Assembly (NCBI GenBank): GCA_003586115.2
Contig: QVOM02000034.1
Location: 130,049,936 to 130,113,935, forward strand
Direction of reading: 5' to 3'
Origin: Salvator merianae
Taxonomy: Eukaryota > Chordata > Lepidosauria > Squamata > Teiidae
DNA length: 64,000 bases
How positions within the stretch are numbered: position 1 is the first letter of the stretch; each line of letters opens with the position of its first letter. The notes beneath the pieces were generated by a model. It worked only from the letters and a program-made list of their open reading frames with translations. It made no database searches and had not been told where the DNA came from. Shown here piece after piece: positions 24,682 through 34,680 of the stretch. The position numbers and the translations under genes are program-made.

Positions 24682-25671
24682 CAAGGTCATCATTCCCAAA
24701 TGCTGGGGTTTCCTTCTTGTGATGATGAGCAGCATGCAGCTCCTGTGAAGAATGGCTATTAAGCTGTGAAACGCGCAGCATCTCCTGCAATATAGATCTG
24801 TTTCTCTCCACTCTTTCTGCCAGGGACAGGGCACTGGCATTGCTTCCGACACTGGCAAGACTGTCCCAACTCTCTGCTTTCCAGAGCCGACCTGTTGTCA
24901 CTAGCCCACAGGGGTCATCTTTGTAGACAAAGGCTCGTCTTTCAAATTCCTTGTCTTGTATGAAGTGGTCTTCTCTGCCATTTGTTTCCTCAAAATATTT
25001 TTGAGTGAAGGAAAGGTCTTTTAAAGAACTAGCCCCGCGAGGACTATTTGGGGTTTCTCTTTTTCTTGTGTTTACTGAAGACCACTTTTTATCCAATAAC
25101 TTTTTTCCTGTAAGCCTCCGAGACTGCTTAGGTGAATGCCAATCCAGGCCAGTAGTCTCTTCTGCTGACTTAGGCCTTTCGAGAGGTTCAAAATCATGAG
25201 AACACAGACTTGCAAATATTATCTCTTGAGATTCCTCCTGCTTACATTGTGGGTAGTCAGTGCTATCCAGCAACACATCTGTGAGATAGGTGCGGATCTG
25301 AGCTTGTTGTTCTACCACCACATCCTGAGTGGCAGTTTCTGACAGAGACTTCCCTTTATGGGCCTTGGCTTTCTTGGGCGAAGTTTGCTCATGGGACACT
25401 GCTTCAGCTGGTGTGTTAATGGCATTTCTCTTCTCTTTCAGAGCTTTAACCTTAGACTCCAAAACAGAGGTGCCTCTGTTTATATCACCTGGCAGTTCCA
25501 CTGGAACCCACTCAGGCCCACTGAAATAATAGTCATTTATATATTTAGGGCTCTCAGCAGGCTGTTTGTTGATAGAAATATTTCTGGCACACTGCTTTAT
25601 GGATTTCAAATAGCTTTTCTTTTCTGTAGGGAAATTCACCTCCATGATTCCACTCTCAGGTAGCAAGGAAC
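24682..25671 (-). CDS. KIAA1614: KIAA1614 coding exon 2
   Basis: A 990-base exon encoding about residues 11-340. Acceptor TTCTTTTTCTCTCAAAAG|GT (25672-25673); donor GACCTTG|GTAATG, intron starting at 24681. Entry phase 1 joins the ATG exon at 28072-28102 so that G|GT gives Gly. The peptide starts SLLPESGIMEVNFPTEKKS, then YINDYYFSGPEWVPVELPG, basic stretches (KAKAHKGKSLSE, KQSRRLTGKKLLDKKWSSVN), FTQKYFEETN, and near the end SWDSLASVGSNASALSLAER, whose Ser-rich, amphipathic look is typical of a conserved short motif. No signal peptide or membrane segment is present. An internal ATG eight codons in could serve as an alternative start. The frame stays open to 24662 past the donor, which is intron. 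Confidence 0.85.
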
Positions 25672-28071
25672 CTTTTGAGAGAAAAAGAATAAAACAAGTC
25701 TAAAACAAATTACCATTTTATCAGGCAAAAGAATGTTCATAATACGACAGCTTGTTCCTTTTGAACAAGCACTGGAGTGTCCAGATGTGAAAGAAAGCAC
25801 AACTTTTGCATCTTTATGATTGTGCATAAGAAGAACTTTCAGCAGGGGTAGCTACTCTTACAAAGCACTAGGAAAACACTGTCAATCCTAAAACACACAT
25901 GTCAAGGTTTGATGCCATCCACACACTTGAGCTATTTGATGGCATCAAGCTTGCAGAAATGTGACTCCGGTGCTTATTTTTGCTGTAAATAGTGAGGGAG
26001 GATCACATACACACACACAGTAAAACTTGTAGTTTTTAAAATCATGAAAAACAAGGAATGACTCTATTAAACACAACCATTAGCAATCTAATATATGTAA
26101 CCTTAAGAAATACAAATTTCAGGCATCACTGGAAGAATTGACTAAGAATTCAATTCGCTCCCACTGGTATTCCCATCTGGCCCAGTTCCTTAGCCAAGTG
26201 GGCTTTTCCTTCCAGGCCATAAATACACTTGGTGAGACTTCTAAAACAACCTTTAAACAAAGAGTCTACAATATCAGTACACAAAATGATATCGCCAAAC
26301 TAGCCAATGTTAAATCTCTTAAATGGCTAGCTGCTAACAAACAGGTATTCCACCAAGAGAAATATCTAGGATATACTATGGCTTCTTATTTAAGAAGAGT
26401 TTTCACCCGAGCCCGTTTTGAACAACTGAATTGTATGGCTATATTAGGAAGATATCAAAATCTTCCATACAATGAAAGAACATGCATTTATGAAGCTGCA
26501 GAGATTGAAAATATCTCACACATCTTGCTCTCTTGCTGTCTGTACACAGCTGCAAGTGACAAATACCTTAAACCACTTTCGGCCAACAAGAACTTTTGGC
26601 CCCCAAAGGCTAAACTCCTATTCCTACTCAAGGGTTCAAACCCTTATGCAACTAAACAGGTAGCACTATTCTTACACAGGTCTTCCCAAATAAGAGATTC
26701 GTTTCTGACCCATTCATTGCAGAGCTCAAGTGATTCGAGCCCAGACAACTAATTAACATAAGATTTTCATTTTATTTCTCACTTGTACTGGAATAGAGAT
26801 TCTGTATTCTTTTAATGTTTTAATGTTTTTAACTGTTTTCTTATGTATAAATTTGATATGGTCCTTGGACTAATCAATAAACTGAAACTGCATCACTGCT
26901 GAAGTAAGATGGTGGTGCAGCAATGATGGGAACCATTGGGAACAGCTGTGGAAGATATCTGAAATAATGGCCTGTTTACAATGTGATGTGAGCGTAATAC
27001 CTCTTGACTCATTCTCACCCTCGGAAGTACCCCTGCTCTGATCAGAAAGGGAACATTCCTGTTTAATGCTAGTAACAAATGTTTTGCACTTTAGGAAGCC
27101 AGGCAGCTGCCCTGTGAATGCCATGGAAGTGATCTCTTGGTTTTAAAACCCACCTTCAGTTTAAAGGATTTAAAGAGGTGACCTGCTAGAGCAGATACCT
27201 CTCCCACCACAAATCCTTGAACAGGCAACAGTTGCTTCATGTTGTTGGACCATACTTCAGGTACCACCCAAATGCATTATAAAACCCAATACAGCATTAG
27301 AACAACTTGATCAAACACATTTGTTCCCCTTCCACTGCCCAACAGTTTTGGCAAAAACACCTCATAAGCAAAACGCAGGGGGAAATCAACTGTGCATTTC
27401 TGGAGTGCATTTGCAGAGGGAGCAGCATTTGTTGCATTAATCAGGAAGCCAGAAAGACCCTTGTCAGCAGACTCCCATTCCACACTTCACTTTGGATTCA
27501 TTTGAACATTACAGTGGTTAACCAGTCAGACTGCTCTGCAGTTGATTGACAACAAAAGCTGGAAAGTCAGGCCTGGTCTTTTCCTTCTCTGCTCCCTCCC
27601 ACTTCTCTGCAGTGGTCCCTTTGGGCCTACAAGGGGAGGGGATTGGAGAGAGGTATCTTAATATCACACTTTAATTTTCCTGCTCCTTCCTTAGAGGTGT
27701 GAATGAGGTAGTATTGGATGGATAAGTGACCAGTTCCCTACAAAGCAGCAGAAACAACATCATCAATGCAATCTTTCCCTATTATATTGGGACATTTTTG
27801 TATGAAAATCAAAAGGGCATTACTTTCACTCTAGGTGCTATTTATTGATGGTATGTCAGCATGGGGCCACAGTCACAAACAATAGCAAATGAGTAACAAC
27901 CACTAGGCATGGGGCCAAACTGAAACTGAGGTTAATATACTATATTCTGAAGGAATATAGACCCAATTAACAGACCCAATACTCACCAACCCCAAGTCTT
28001 TTCAAATCAGCAGCAGTCTAGTTCTGGGAGGGAAAAGAAGGAGGGTGGGGTAGCCTATGTCCAAAACTTAC
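25672..28071. other. KIAA1614 intron 1, coding side
   Basis: A 2.4 kb intron. It contains the LINE fragment at 26120-26893; the rest has no recognised gene or RNA. Confidence 0.55.
26120..26893 (+). mobile_element. Non-LTR retrotransposon 3' fragment
   Basis: A frame from about 26138 to 26752 encodes the C-terminal end of a LINE polymerase downstream of the reverse transcriptase. The recognisable string is RVFTRARFEQLNCMAILGRY followed by a modified His/Cys region (ERTCIYEAAEIENISHILLS), where LINE relatives have paired Cys and His residues; one expected Cys is missing. The element ends in TGGACTAATCAATAAACTG at 26870-26887, a LINE-type tail. It is 5'-truncated, so it is a dead copy, although the frame is still open for 204 codons. 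The clade cannot be fixed from this piece (L2 or a relative). Confidence 0.7.
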
Positions 28072-28102
28072 CATTCTGGGAATCCATTCCTCCTGGATCC
28101 AT
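28072..28102 (-). CDS. KIAA1614: KIAA1614 exon with start codon
   Basis: The first coding exon carries ATG at 28102-28100 and MDPGGMDSQN, then one base of a split Gly codon. The donor CCCAGAATG|GTAAGTTTTG is nearly ideal. Phase 1 matches exon 2. The frame is open upstream for 18 codons before an in-frame TGA, so the first ATG after that stop was chosen; a second ATG five codons downstream is possible. An acceptor CAATCCCTGCCTGCAG|TTTCC places the exon's 5' edge at 28128, leaving 26 bases of 5' UTR in this exon. Confidence 0.75.
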
Positions 28103-28865
28103 CCGAGGCAAAAATCGTTTTGAGGAAACTGCAGGCAGGGATTGAGGTGAATCCTGCAGTCACCTCATCCCTTAAGGAATGAATTTTGAAAAAAGGAGCA
28201 GCTTGTTAAGTTTCATTACTCTTGGACAGCAAAATGTCCCCTATCCAGATGTACTTCCCAGCTTTCTTTAATCCAGATTACCTTTGCTTTTTAAATACTC
28301 AGTGCTCAGACTAAGAAATGTTTCTCCAGCTTCTTTATGGCTCAGAATGAGTAAGTCAGTATTTTTAACTAAAAAAAAAAGAAGAAAAGAACTGAAGAGT
28401 TCATGAAAGTGAAAACAATGTGGAAAATTGTATTGGAGATAGCAGCCAAAGAAAAATAGGGACGCTCAAGCACTCCAATCTTCAGATGGGAATCTGTAGC
28501 TCTATGAAATGCTCTTTTTTGAACAAATGCACCATGAGGAGACCCATGAGAGTCTAACTAGGCCTCAGCCTGTTTTCGGGATAAGCAAAATCTCCTGCAA
28601 TGGCTTCCCGAATATCACACCCCTAAAAGAGAGCTAGATGAAAAGAAAGAAGGGAAAGAAGCCTCTGCTGGAGGTTGAATAACACTTCCCAGCAGCAATG
28701 TGACCTCTCCTCTTGCTCCCCCCACTTTTTCCCCTTTTTCCGCTTTCTGGCCTGCCTCTGCGTCTTCAAGCCAGCCAGCTGTGTGAGTGTTCGTCTTGGG
28801 AGCTGGAGCTGGCCCTAAGCTTGCTGACAGCTGCATACCAGGGAATCCAACCAAAAATCACTCAC

Positions 28866-29010
28866 GCTAACCACAGGAACAGGCCGCTACTGAAGCCGAG
28901 CACTGTTGAGAGGGACCCTGCAGTTGCTATGGTTACCAGCCCAGCACAGCTAAGGCAGGGAGAGGCGACGAGATGGAAAACAGAAAAGGGCTAAGCGTAG
29001 TTAGACTGAA
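28866..29010 (-). promoter_or_regulatory. KIAA1614: Putative KIAA1614 promoter and non-coding first exon
   Basis: Upstream of the start-codon exon the minus strand has a good donor TGGTTAGC|GTGAGT (exon end 28866). It is preceded by about 140 bases with more CpG than the surroundings (GCCGAG, GGCGACGAG, AAGCGTAG). The position, donor and local base composition fit a promoter-proximal untranslated exon about 0.74 kb from the ATG exon. The start site cannot be located by eye. An RFX X-box lies inside. Confidence 0.4.
28923..28936. promoter_or_regulatory. RFX X-box motif, copy 2
   Basis: GTTGCTATGGTTAC is the reverse complement of the 14-mer at 3213-3226 and satisfies the X-box consensus GTNRCC-N(0-3)-RGYAAC on the minus strand. 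It sits within the putative KIAA1614 first exon and promoter. RFX factors commonly drive ciliary genes through such sites; a ciliary role here is only a suggestion. Confidence 0.5.
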
Positions 29011-29534
29011 GTGCTATGAAAATACTTAAACGAGCTGAGTGAGAAAGCACAGTGTGTAACTGTACACTTCCAGGCTACTGCTCCCCTCCAAGCTTTCTGG
29101 AGAGAAATTTCAAGAAAGGATATTTGGGGAAGTGAAAGAAAGCAGCCGGAAGCTGTGCTGCCCTGGCTGCCATTCAAGAATGCCTTTTGTTTAGTCTTCA
29201 TTTTTGTAGGGAGCTGGCTAGAATTTTAAACATTTTCAAAAATTTGGGAGAGCAAACTAGGATTCAAATTGAGATTTCAAGAGGGTTTGAACTGAGGAAA
29301 ATGCAGCAGAAAGCCATTTATAGCTCCACATTTTGCTGTGATGAAAAGTTCGTAGTTTTACCACAGAGGTGCACAATACAAGGGCTTGTCTGCATAATTT
29401 ACCTGGGACTAAGCTTACTTGTCATAGTCTGAAACATGCAGATTAATTGCCACTTCCAGGGTGCTGTTAAGGGATACTGGCTCCTACCAAGAAAGAAAAT
29501 GAATCCTTCATATCAGGCAAACCGAGACAGGAAT

Positions 29535-29835
29535 ATAGAATCCTAGAATCATAGAATCATAGAGTTGGAAGGGACCTCCAGGGTCATCGAGTCCAACCCC
29601 CTGCTCAATGCAGGATTCACTAAAGCTTCCCAGACAGATATCTGTCCAGCCTTTCCTTGAAGATCTCCAGTGAAGGACAGCCCACCACCTCCTGTGGCAA
29701 CCTGTTCCAGTGACTGATTGCCCTTACGATCAGAAAGTTTTTCCTAATATCTAGCCTGTATCTACTCCCTTGAATTTTCATCCCATTGTTTCTAGTCCTT
29801 CCTTCTTGCGCAACTGAGAATAGGGCCAATTCTAT
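29535..29835 (-). mobile_element. CR1 LINE 3' fragment
   Basis: The tip TAGAATCATAGAATCATAGA and GTTGGAAGGGACCTCCAGGG are followed by the end of the CR1 frame (minus strand: IRKNFLIVRAISHWNRLPQE, then LEIFKERLDRYLSGKL). It is strongly 5'-truncated at about 29835 and closely similar to the copy at 17.2 kb. Confidence 0.92.
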
Positions 29836-30220
29836 ATGCACAGTAATAAACAAAGAGCATAGTTAGCTGAGACACTCAAAGCCTCCCCTTCAGTGAAAAA
29901 CCAGTTTAGTTTGATGATAGTTTGAAAACTCAAAACCTTTGAGTTTTGAAAATATTACTACCGTGGCAAACATCTCTTTGAAAGTTTTTTTAAACTGTAA
30001 AACATGGAAAAAATTCCAGATGTTTACAATGCTTCTTAAAACCACATTTTTGCTATAAATTAAATGCTCAAGGCACTGATTTTTTTAAAAAAACTCAGCA
30101 ACACAAAGAAAAGCAATAACTACTAAAAATCCTTCCTTAACAAGCAGGAAAATTGTTAAGACAGATGCCAATCTGAAAAGAACCATCTTCATGCAATAGC
30201 AGGATGAACTACAGATGGTG

Positions 30221-30412
30221 GTGTTGGGTACCCTCAAGTTGTGTTCAATTCTTGGTTGACAGCATGGGCACCTCCATGGGCTTCTCTATGCAGTTCTCTT
30301 GGCAGAGATACAGAATTGTTTGCCATTCCCTACTTCCAGGGTGTGAATGGGGATCAAAATGACAATCTTCTATTTTCCAGACTTCTTGCATTACCACTGA
30401 GCTACAGCCCCC
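30221..30412 (-). repeat. tRNA-derived SINE, copy A
   Basis: On the minus strand it starts GGGGCTGTAGCTCAGTGGTA, a clear pol III A box. It continues with the body CTGCCAAGAGAACTGCAT and ends AACTTGAGGGTACCCAACAC. Same family as 32096-32290. Confidence 0.8.
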
Positions 30413-30734
30413 TCCAGGACAAACCATATTGAGGGCAAGAGGGATCTCTCTTGACAAGAAGTTTCAAATTCTAAGCTTTAGAGTTGAGACCAGTTGAGGT
30501 TCTAAATACTGGTCTCTTTAGTGATATCAAAGTTAAAGCCAGAAGCAAAAAAAATGCACTTAAGTAAAAAAATATGGGTAGGAGCAAGAAAGAAATCTTG
30601 TCACACCAGGAAGTAAGGGAAAGGCAAGATGTGCCCTGTTACAGTTTGAATTTGGTCCCATCAGACACTGACAGACTCTGGAGTTCAATAGTCAACACAG
30701 TCAATAGCAGCAAGGAACAACCTTATAGCCCTCA

Positions 30735-30805
30735 GTCCCAGACAGCACAGATTACAGTCTAGGATGATGAGACCTACAGTCCAAAACAAGTTCCCCTCCC
30801 TGGGT
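30735..30805. repeat. Dispersed palindromic repeat fragment
   Basis: GGATGATGAGACCTACAGTC, CAAAACAAGTTCCCCTCCCT: the right half of the repeat seen at 3.66 and 11.88 kb (consensus ... GATGGGAGTTGTAGTCCAAA ...). Confidence 0.5.
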
Positions 30806-32095
30806 TAGTGAGTATAATACAATGGCTGCATCCAGGTAGATTGTGAAGAGTTATAAAATAAGCACTGCACAGTTGGAAGCTGCAGCACCAAATGGCATTT
30901 GCTTCACCATGGCTTCCGTTCTTCAAGGAATGCAGCTGAGGGGAAATCTGCTTTGAAGCTGTGAGGTATCTGGCTGGAGCACCCTTCAATGGACCAGAAA
31001 GGGCCCCAGAAGTTGGCCATTTTCAGTTCTTTGGTAAACAGACTGGCCAGAAATTAGGCTGATGATTCTCCTCTGTGCATCCACACAGGGAAGGAGATGC
31101 AAATTAGCCACAGCCGTCTGCTTTGAGAGTCATTAGATCAGAATTACAGGTAAATTGACTCCTTAGGTGGTTGGATGGTCCATGAGCTGGTTGGATCAGG
31201 TGCATGTAAACACACTATCCCAAGGGCATACATATGTTCAGACACCCTGCTCCTAGTCAGGGGGTGCCCTTAGAGAGCATGTTTGGACACAGCCAATGCT
31301 CCTCATTGCATTCCTTTCAAATTAATGGTGCTCTTATTTGTTGTTGTATCCCTCCTTGAATTGATCAAGTGATGTTTGCAGGCAACAAATATAGATACGC
31401 TAATTCTTTTGTTTCCAAAGCGGATGTAATATTTCAAATGGTAAAACTAAGAATGGGCTTTCTTGGTTCAACGGATCTGGCATGCGGGAGTAGAAAAGCT
31501 GCCAACTTCTGTCTCAGTTGCTTCCAAGGAACACATATTGATCCTCATTTTAAGGACCTCTGAAATTGTTTCCTAAACAAATCAATTCCCTCAGCTCACA
31601 GTAAAAAGCCTTGGGAATTCACTCCTGGCCAGAGATCTGACTATTTTTTCTATAGCACTGAAGAGATACAAAAGTGCAATCATGGTAACTTTCAATTATT
31701 CATATAAAAAACTGATGCCCGGTTTCTATGAAGCGACTATCATATAAATATTATGTCTTAAAACTATTGTTTCCAAAGCAGCTTCCCAATGTCATAGGAA
31801 AAACAAAAAATCATAATCTCCATCAAATGCAGGTATTACTAAAAAAACAGCAGCTACAACAGGGCTGCATGTAATATGCTGTTTTGTTCTGAAAATTGCA
31901 TTTTATGGGGGGACATATTACAGATAGCTATGTGAGCATAGATTAGGAGGGGGAAAGGGAGTAGAATCAATAGAATAACAATATTTGGAAGGAATCTTCA
32001 GAGTTTTCTAATTCAACTTCTTGCTCAGTACAGGACACAACAACAGCCTCCCTTAGAAATGGGTTGCCCTGTTGTAATATTTGGATTTGGATATT

Positions 32096-32290
32096 AAGGA
32101 GTGGCTGTATTTCAATGGTAGGGCAAACTGCCTGGAAAGCAGAGGATCACCAATTCAATCCCCTGAAGTAGGCAATGGCAAGTCCCTTCTATATCTCTGC
32201 CAAGAAAACTGCATAAAGGTATCCATGGAGGTGCCCACGCAGTCAACCAGGAGTCAGTCACAACTTGGTGGTACCCAATGACAAGAAAAG
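32096..32290 (+). repeat. tRNA-derived SINE, copy B
   Basis: A tRNA-like head (TGGCTGTATTTCAATGGTAG with a degenerate A box; CCAATTCAATCCCC as B box) is followed by GGCAATGGCAAGTCCC, CTGCCAAGAAAACTGCAT and the end CAGTCACAACTTGGTGGTAC CCAA. Same family and length as the inverted copy at 30.2 kb. Confidence 0.8.
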
Positions 32291-33039
32291 CTGGAGCATT
32301 AGTCCCATACAGACTGCTAACCATTCAGCAGAGCATAGCCAGCAAAAAGCCCTAATTTTTGTTAGTGAGTGCAATTTGTTGCAGCAATAAGACCGATGGA
32401 GATTTCATTCTCAAGGCAAGCTAAAAAGGTATATTTAAATAGGAGAGACATAATTCTAACTATTAACTACATAAGGCAGAAAAAAAGAGGGAAGCTTTTT
32501 CAAGGCTTCCTAAAAAGGAGGATAAAGTGCCTCTGTGAATTCATCAGGAAGTTACCGGGAATGCAAATGTTAAGGCTATAGGACCATAGAGCAGAACAGG
32601 AGGGATTGGTCCTAGGTAGCCATCCCTACTCCCACTGCTCCAGTCACCATGCGGAATTTTGTTAGTGCAAAAGACAATGCACTGGAACTGCATTCCAAAG
32701 ACCCTTTCTCGTTACCTCTCACCCTAATTCTCATTTTTTCCTATAACATCTGAAATTGGTCTCCTGACAGTGACTTGGTCAGTCCACCATCCAGCATCTC
32801 TGTTGTGGAATGCTAACTGAATTTGACTACTCCTTTTTTGCATGCCTTAAACATACTGGTACTCTTATGGAAATGTGCTTTGTTAATTCTCCATCTTACA
32901 GAGCTGAATGCAGCTTCAGTGGTCTTCAAACAACTCTGTAGGTTTTGGCTCCTTACTTCTAAGTCTGCCAGCAGTTGGTGCAGCCAGGCTGTTCCTCTGC
33001 ATGTCTCATCAGCTGATAACATACAGTCATCCCTAGTTT

Positions 33040-34680
33040 AATGTGTTGGTTCCGTTCCCAGGAACCACCATGCTATGGAAATCTGCTTTCTGTGGATGAC
33101 AGTGCAACTAGCAACAGCTGCCTGTTATCCTGAACTGTGGTTTCATTGCCATAAAACAATATGTGTCTACTGATGGGCTTGCTGTCAATTATGCCTTCAT
33201 GGTAGCTGTGTCGATGTAACTGATTAGTCTGGGATTTTGAGACCATAGTCCATAATACCTGTCAGGTACCTAGCCAGTTATTCTACAGTGTTCTATAGTA
33301 GATGTGCTGACTTTTCTAGTTAAGTTTCCTCCTGCTAAACTAATGTATGATTGTGCAACTGTGGATACGCGCGCACACACACACACACACTTGCCAATTG
33401 CTTCTTTACTAAATATTGCTTGGGCAAGGCTCACTGTGTCTTCCTTGCTTCCAAAAGACCACATTCATTGGAGTGTACACATTATTTCCATCTGTCCATC
33501 CCAGACATTCAGTGAGGCCCTTTATTTTCTGTTTCTGATTGAGCAGAAACATGGCACCCACTTCTTGCTCCATTTGAATGCCAAGAAATTATTTGAGATT
33601 TCTTTGCTCTTTTCCTGATTCATCTGCTGTACAGTCTCTAGTCTATCTTGCTTGTCTGCATGGCACAGAAATTGAGTCAACAGCATACGTTAGGAAGAAA
33701 GTCTATCTATTGCTCTTGAACTTCAAATATAGCTGTTTGATTTTGACCATTAATGCTCTTTTGCATTTTCCATGCAAGCCCCTTTATTCCAAGTTCCTCA
33801 AAGCCTTGTGATTGCTGCATATAGATGTCTTCTTTAATTTCTCCATGTAGGAACGTAGTCTTGATATTTAGGTGGTCCACTTGCACCTTTCTGGCTGCTG
33901 CCATTCTAAGTGTATTTGATTGTTGGTCGAAAGATCTAGTGATAGCCCTTCCTCCACATCTGGGAGTATCTCTTGCAACTTTGTATATCTCCAGGAAACA
34001 CTTCTTCCTCACATCTTCTGTTGAGTTTGATTTGTTTGCTCTTTGGGACATAAATATAGGCTTTTGGTCCAAACACAATCAAGAGGTTTAAATTTGTCTT
34101 GGGTCTGTGCTACAACTTCAGTGGGGCTTTGTGCATTACCTTGTCAAGAAGCCTGTTTTGCAAACAGTTATCCATGTTTTATCCCACCATTTCAATGGGA
34201 GACCAGCATCAAGGAACATATATCTGGTCATATGCCACAGAAAGATGTTCTTCCTTTCTTCTGTGCTCTTCATTTAAGATGAATAACAAGCAATGACTGC
34301 ATGAAGTTTTCTCAATCTTTTCATCACATTTGCTGTCCTGTTTATTAGATGATGGCCCTTTCTGTACTTGGTCTTATCGTGGATTGTATCCCGGAATAGG
34401 GACCTGCCATCCGCATGCTAGTACAAACTAATGAAAGGTCTTGCCCAGGCCCCACCATAGTCTGCACTAGCATGCAGATGGCAGGTCCCTATTCTGAGAT
34501 ATAATCCAGAATAAGGCCTAGTGCAGAAAGAGCCACAGTTCTTTGCTTTGCTTATCAGTGCAACATATTCTCAAGGACTTCTGATTTTTCTTTCAGGATA
34601 CTAGATATGTATGTCAGAATATAGAAATCATATAGGCCATAAGCTAATGCCAGTTTACCATATAGAGTCTGTTATTTAGA
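33040..34680 (-). mobile_element. Ty1/copia-type pol remnant
   Basis: Read on the minus strand from about 34680 down, fragments follow the copia order integrase, reverse transcriptase, RNase H. Integrase: ILKEKSEVLENML, then after a nested element MFLDAGLPLKWWDKTW and FGPKAYIYVPKEQ. Reverse transcriptase: VQVDHLNIKTTFLHGEIKED with IYMQQSQGF, which is the copia D-IKTAFLNG-EIYM-QP-GF motif; later FLxIQMEQ and YTPMNV. RNase H: ISRHILFYGN and LLLVALSSTESRF, as in the copia VALSSTEAEY motif. Stops and frameshifts break every domain and no YVDD active site was found, so it is dead. Long terminal repeats were not identified. Confidence 0.85.
34354..34534. mobile_element. Palindromic MITE inside the copia remnant
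   Basis: 181 bases that are almost entirely an inverted repeat: the first 76 bases match the reverse complement of the last 76 at 64 positions. Ends are GGCCCTTTCTGTAC and, from the right, GGCTCTTTCTGCAC. The arms share AATAGGGACCTGCCATC. Most differences are transitions, as expected from CpG decay. It divides the copia integrase, so it inserted after the copia element. No target duplication is obvious. Confidence 0.75.

Larger units (their letters stand above)
29836..33030. other. Intergenic, repeats only
   Basis: Between KIAA1614 and the copia remnant. Contains two tRNA-derived SINEs (30221-30412, 32096-32290) and a palindromic repeat (30735-30805). Several open frames of 60-70 codons exist but none resembles a protein. 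Confidence 0.55.

Noticed and set aside
32096..32162. tRNA gene
   Set aside because: The A and B boxes are degenerate and continue into a SINE body; no cloverleaf closes.
33025..33075. Tigger/pogo-like terminal sequence (CAGTCATCCCT ... GGTTCCGTTCC)
   Set aside because: Suggestive of a miniature element end beside the copia remnant, and a similar string occurs near 52908, but no opposite end was found, so it was not called.
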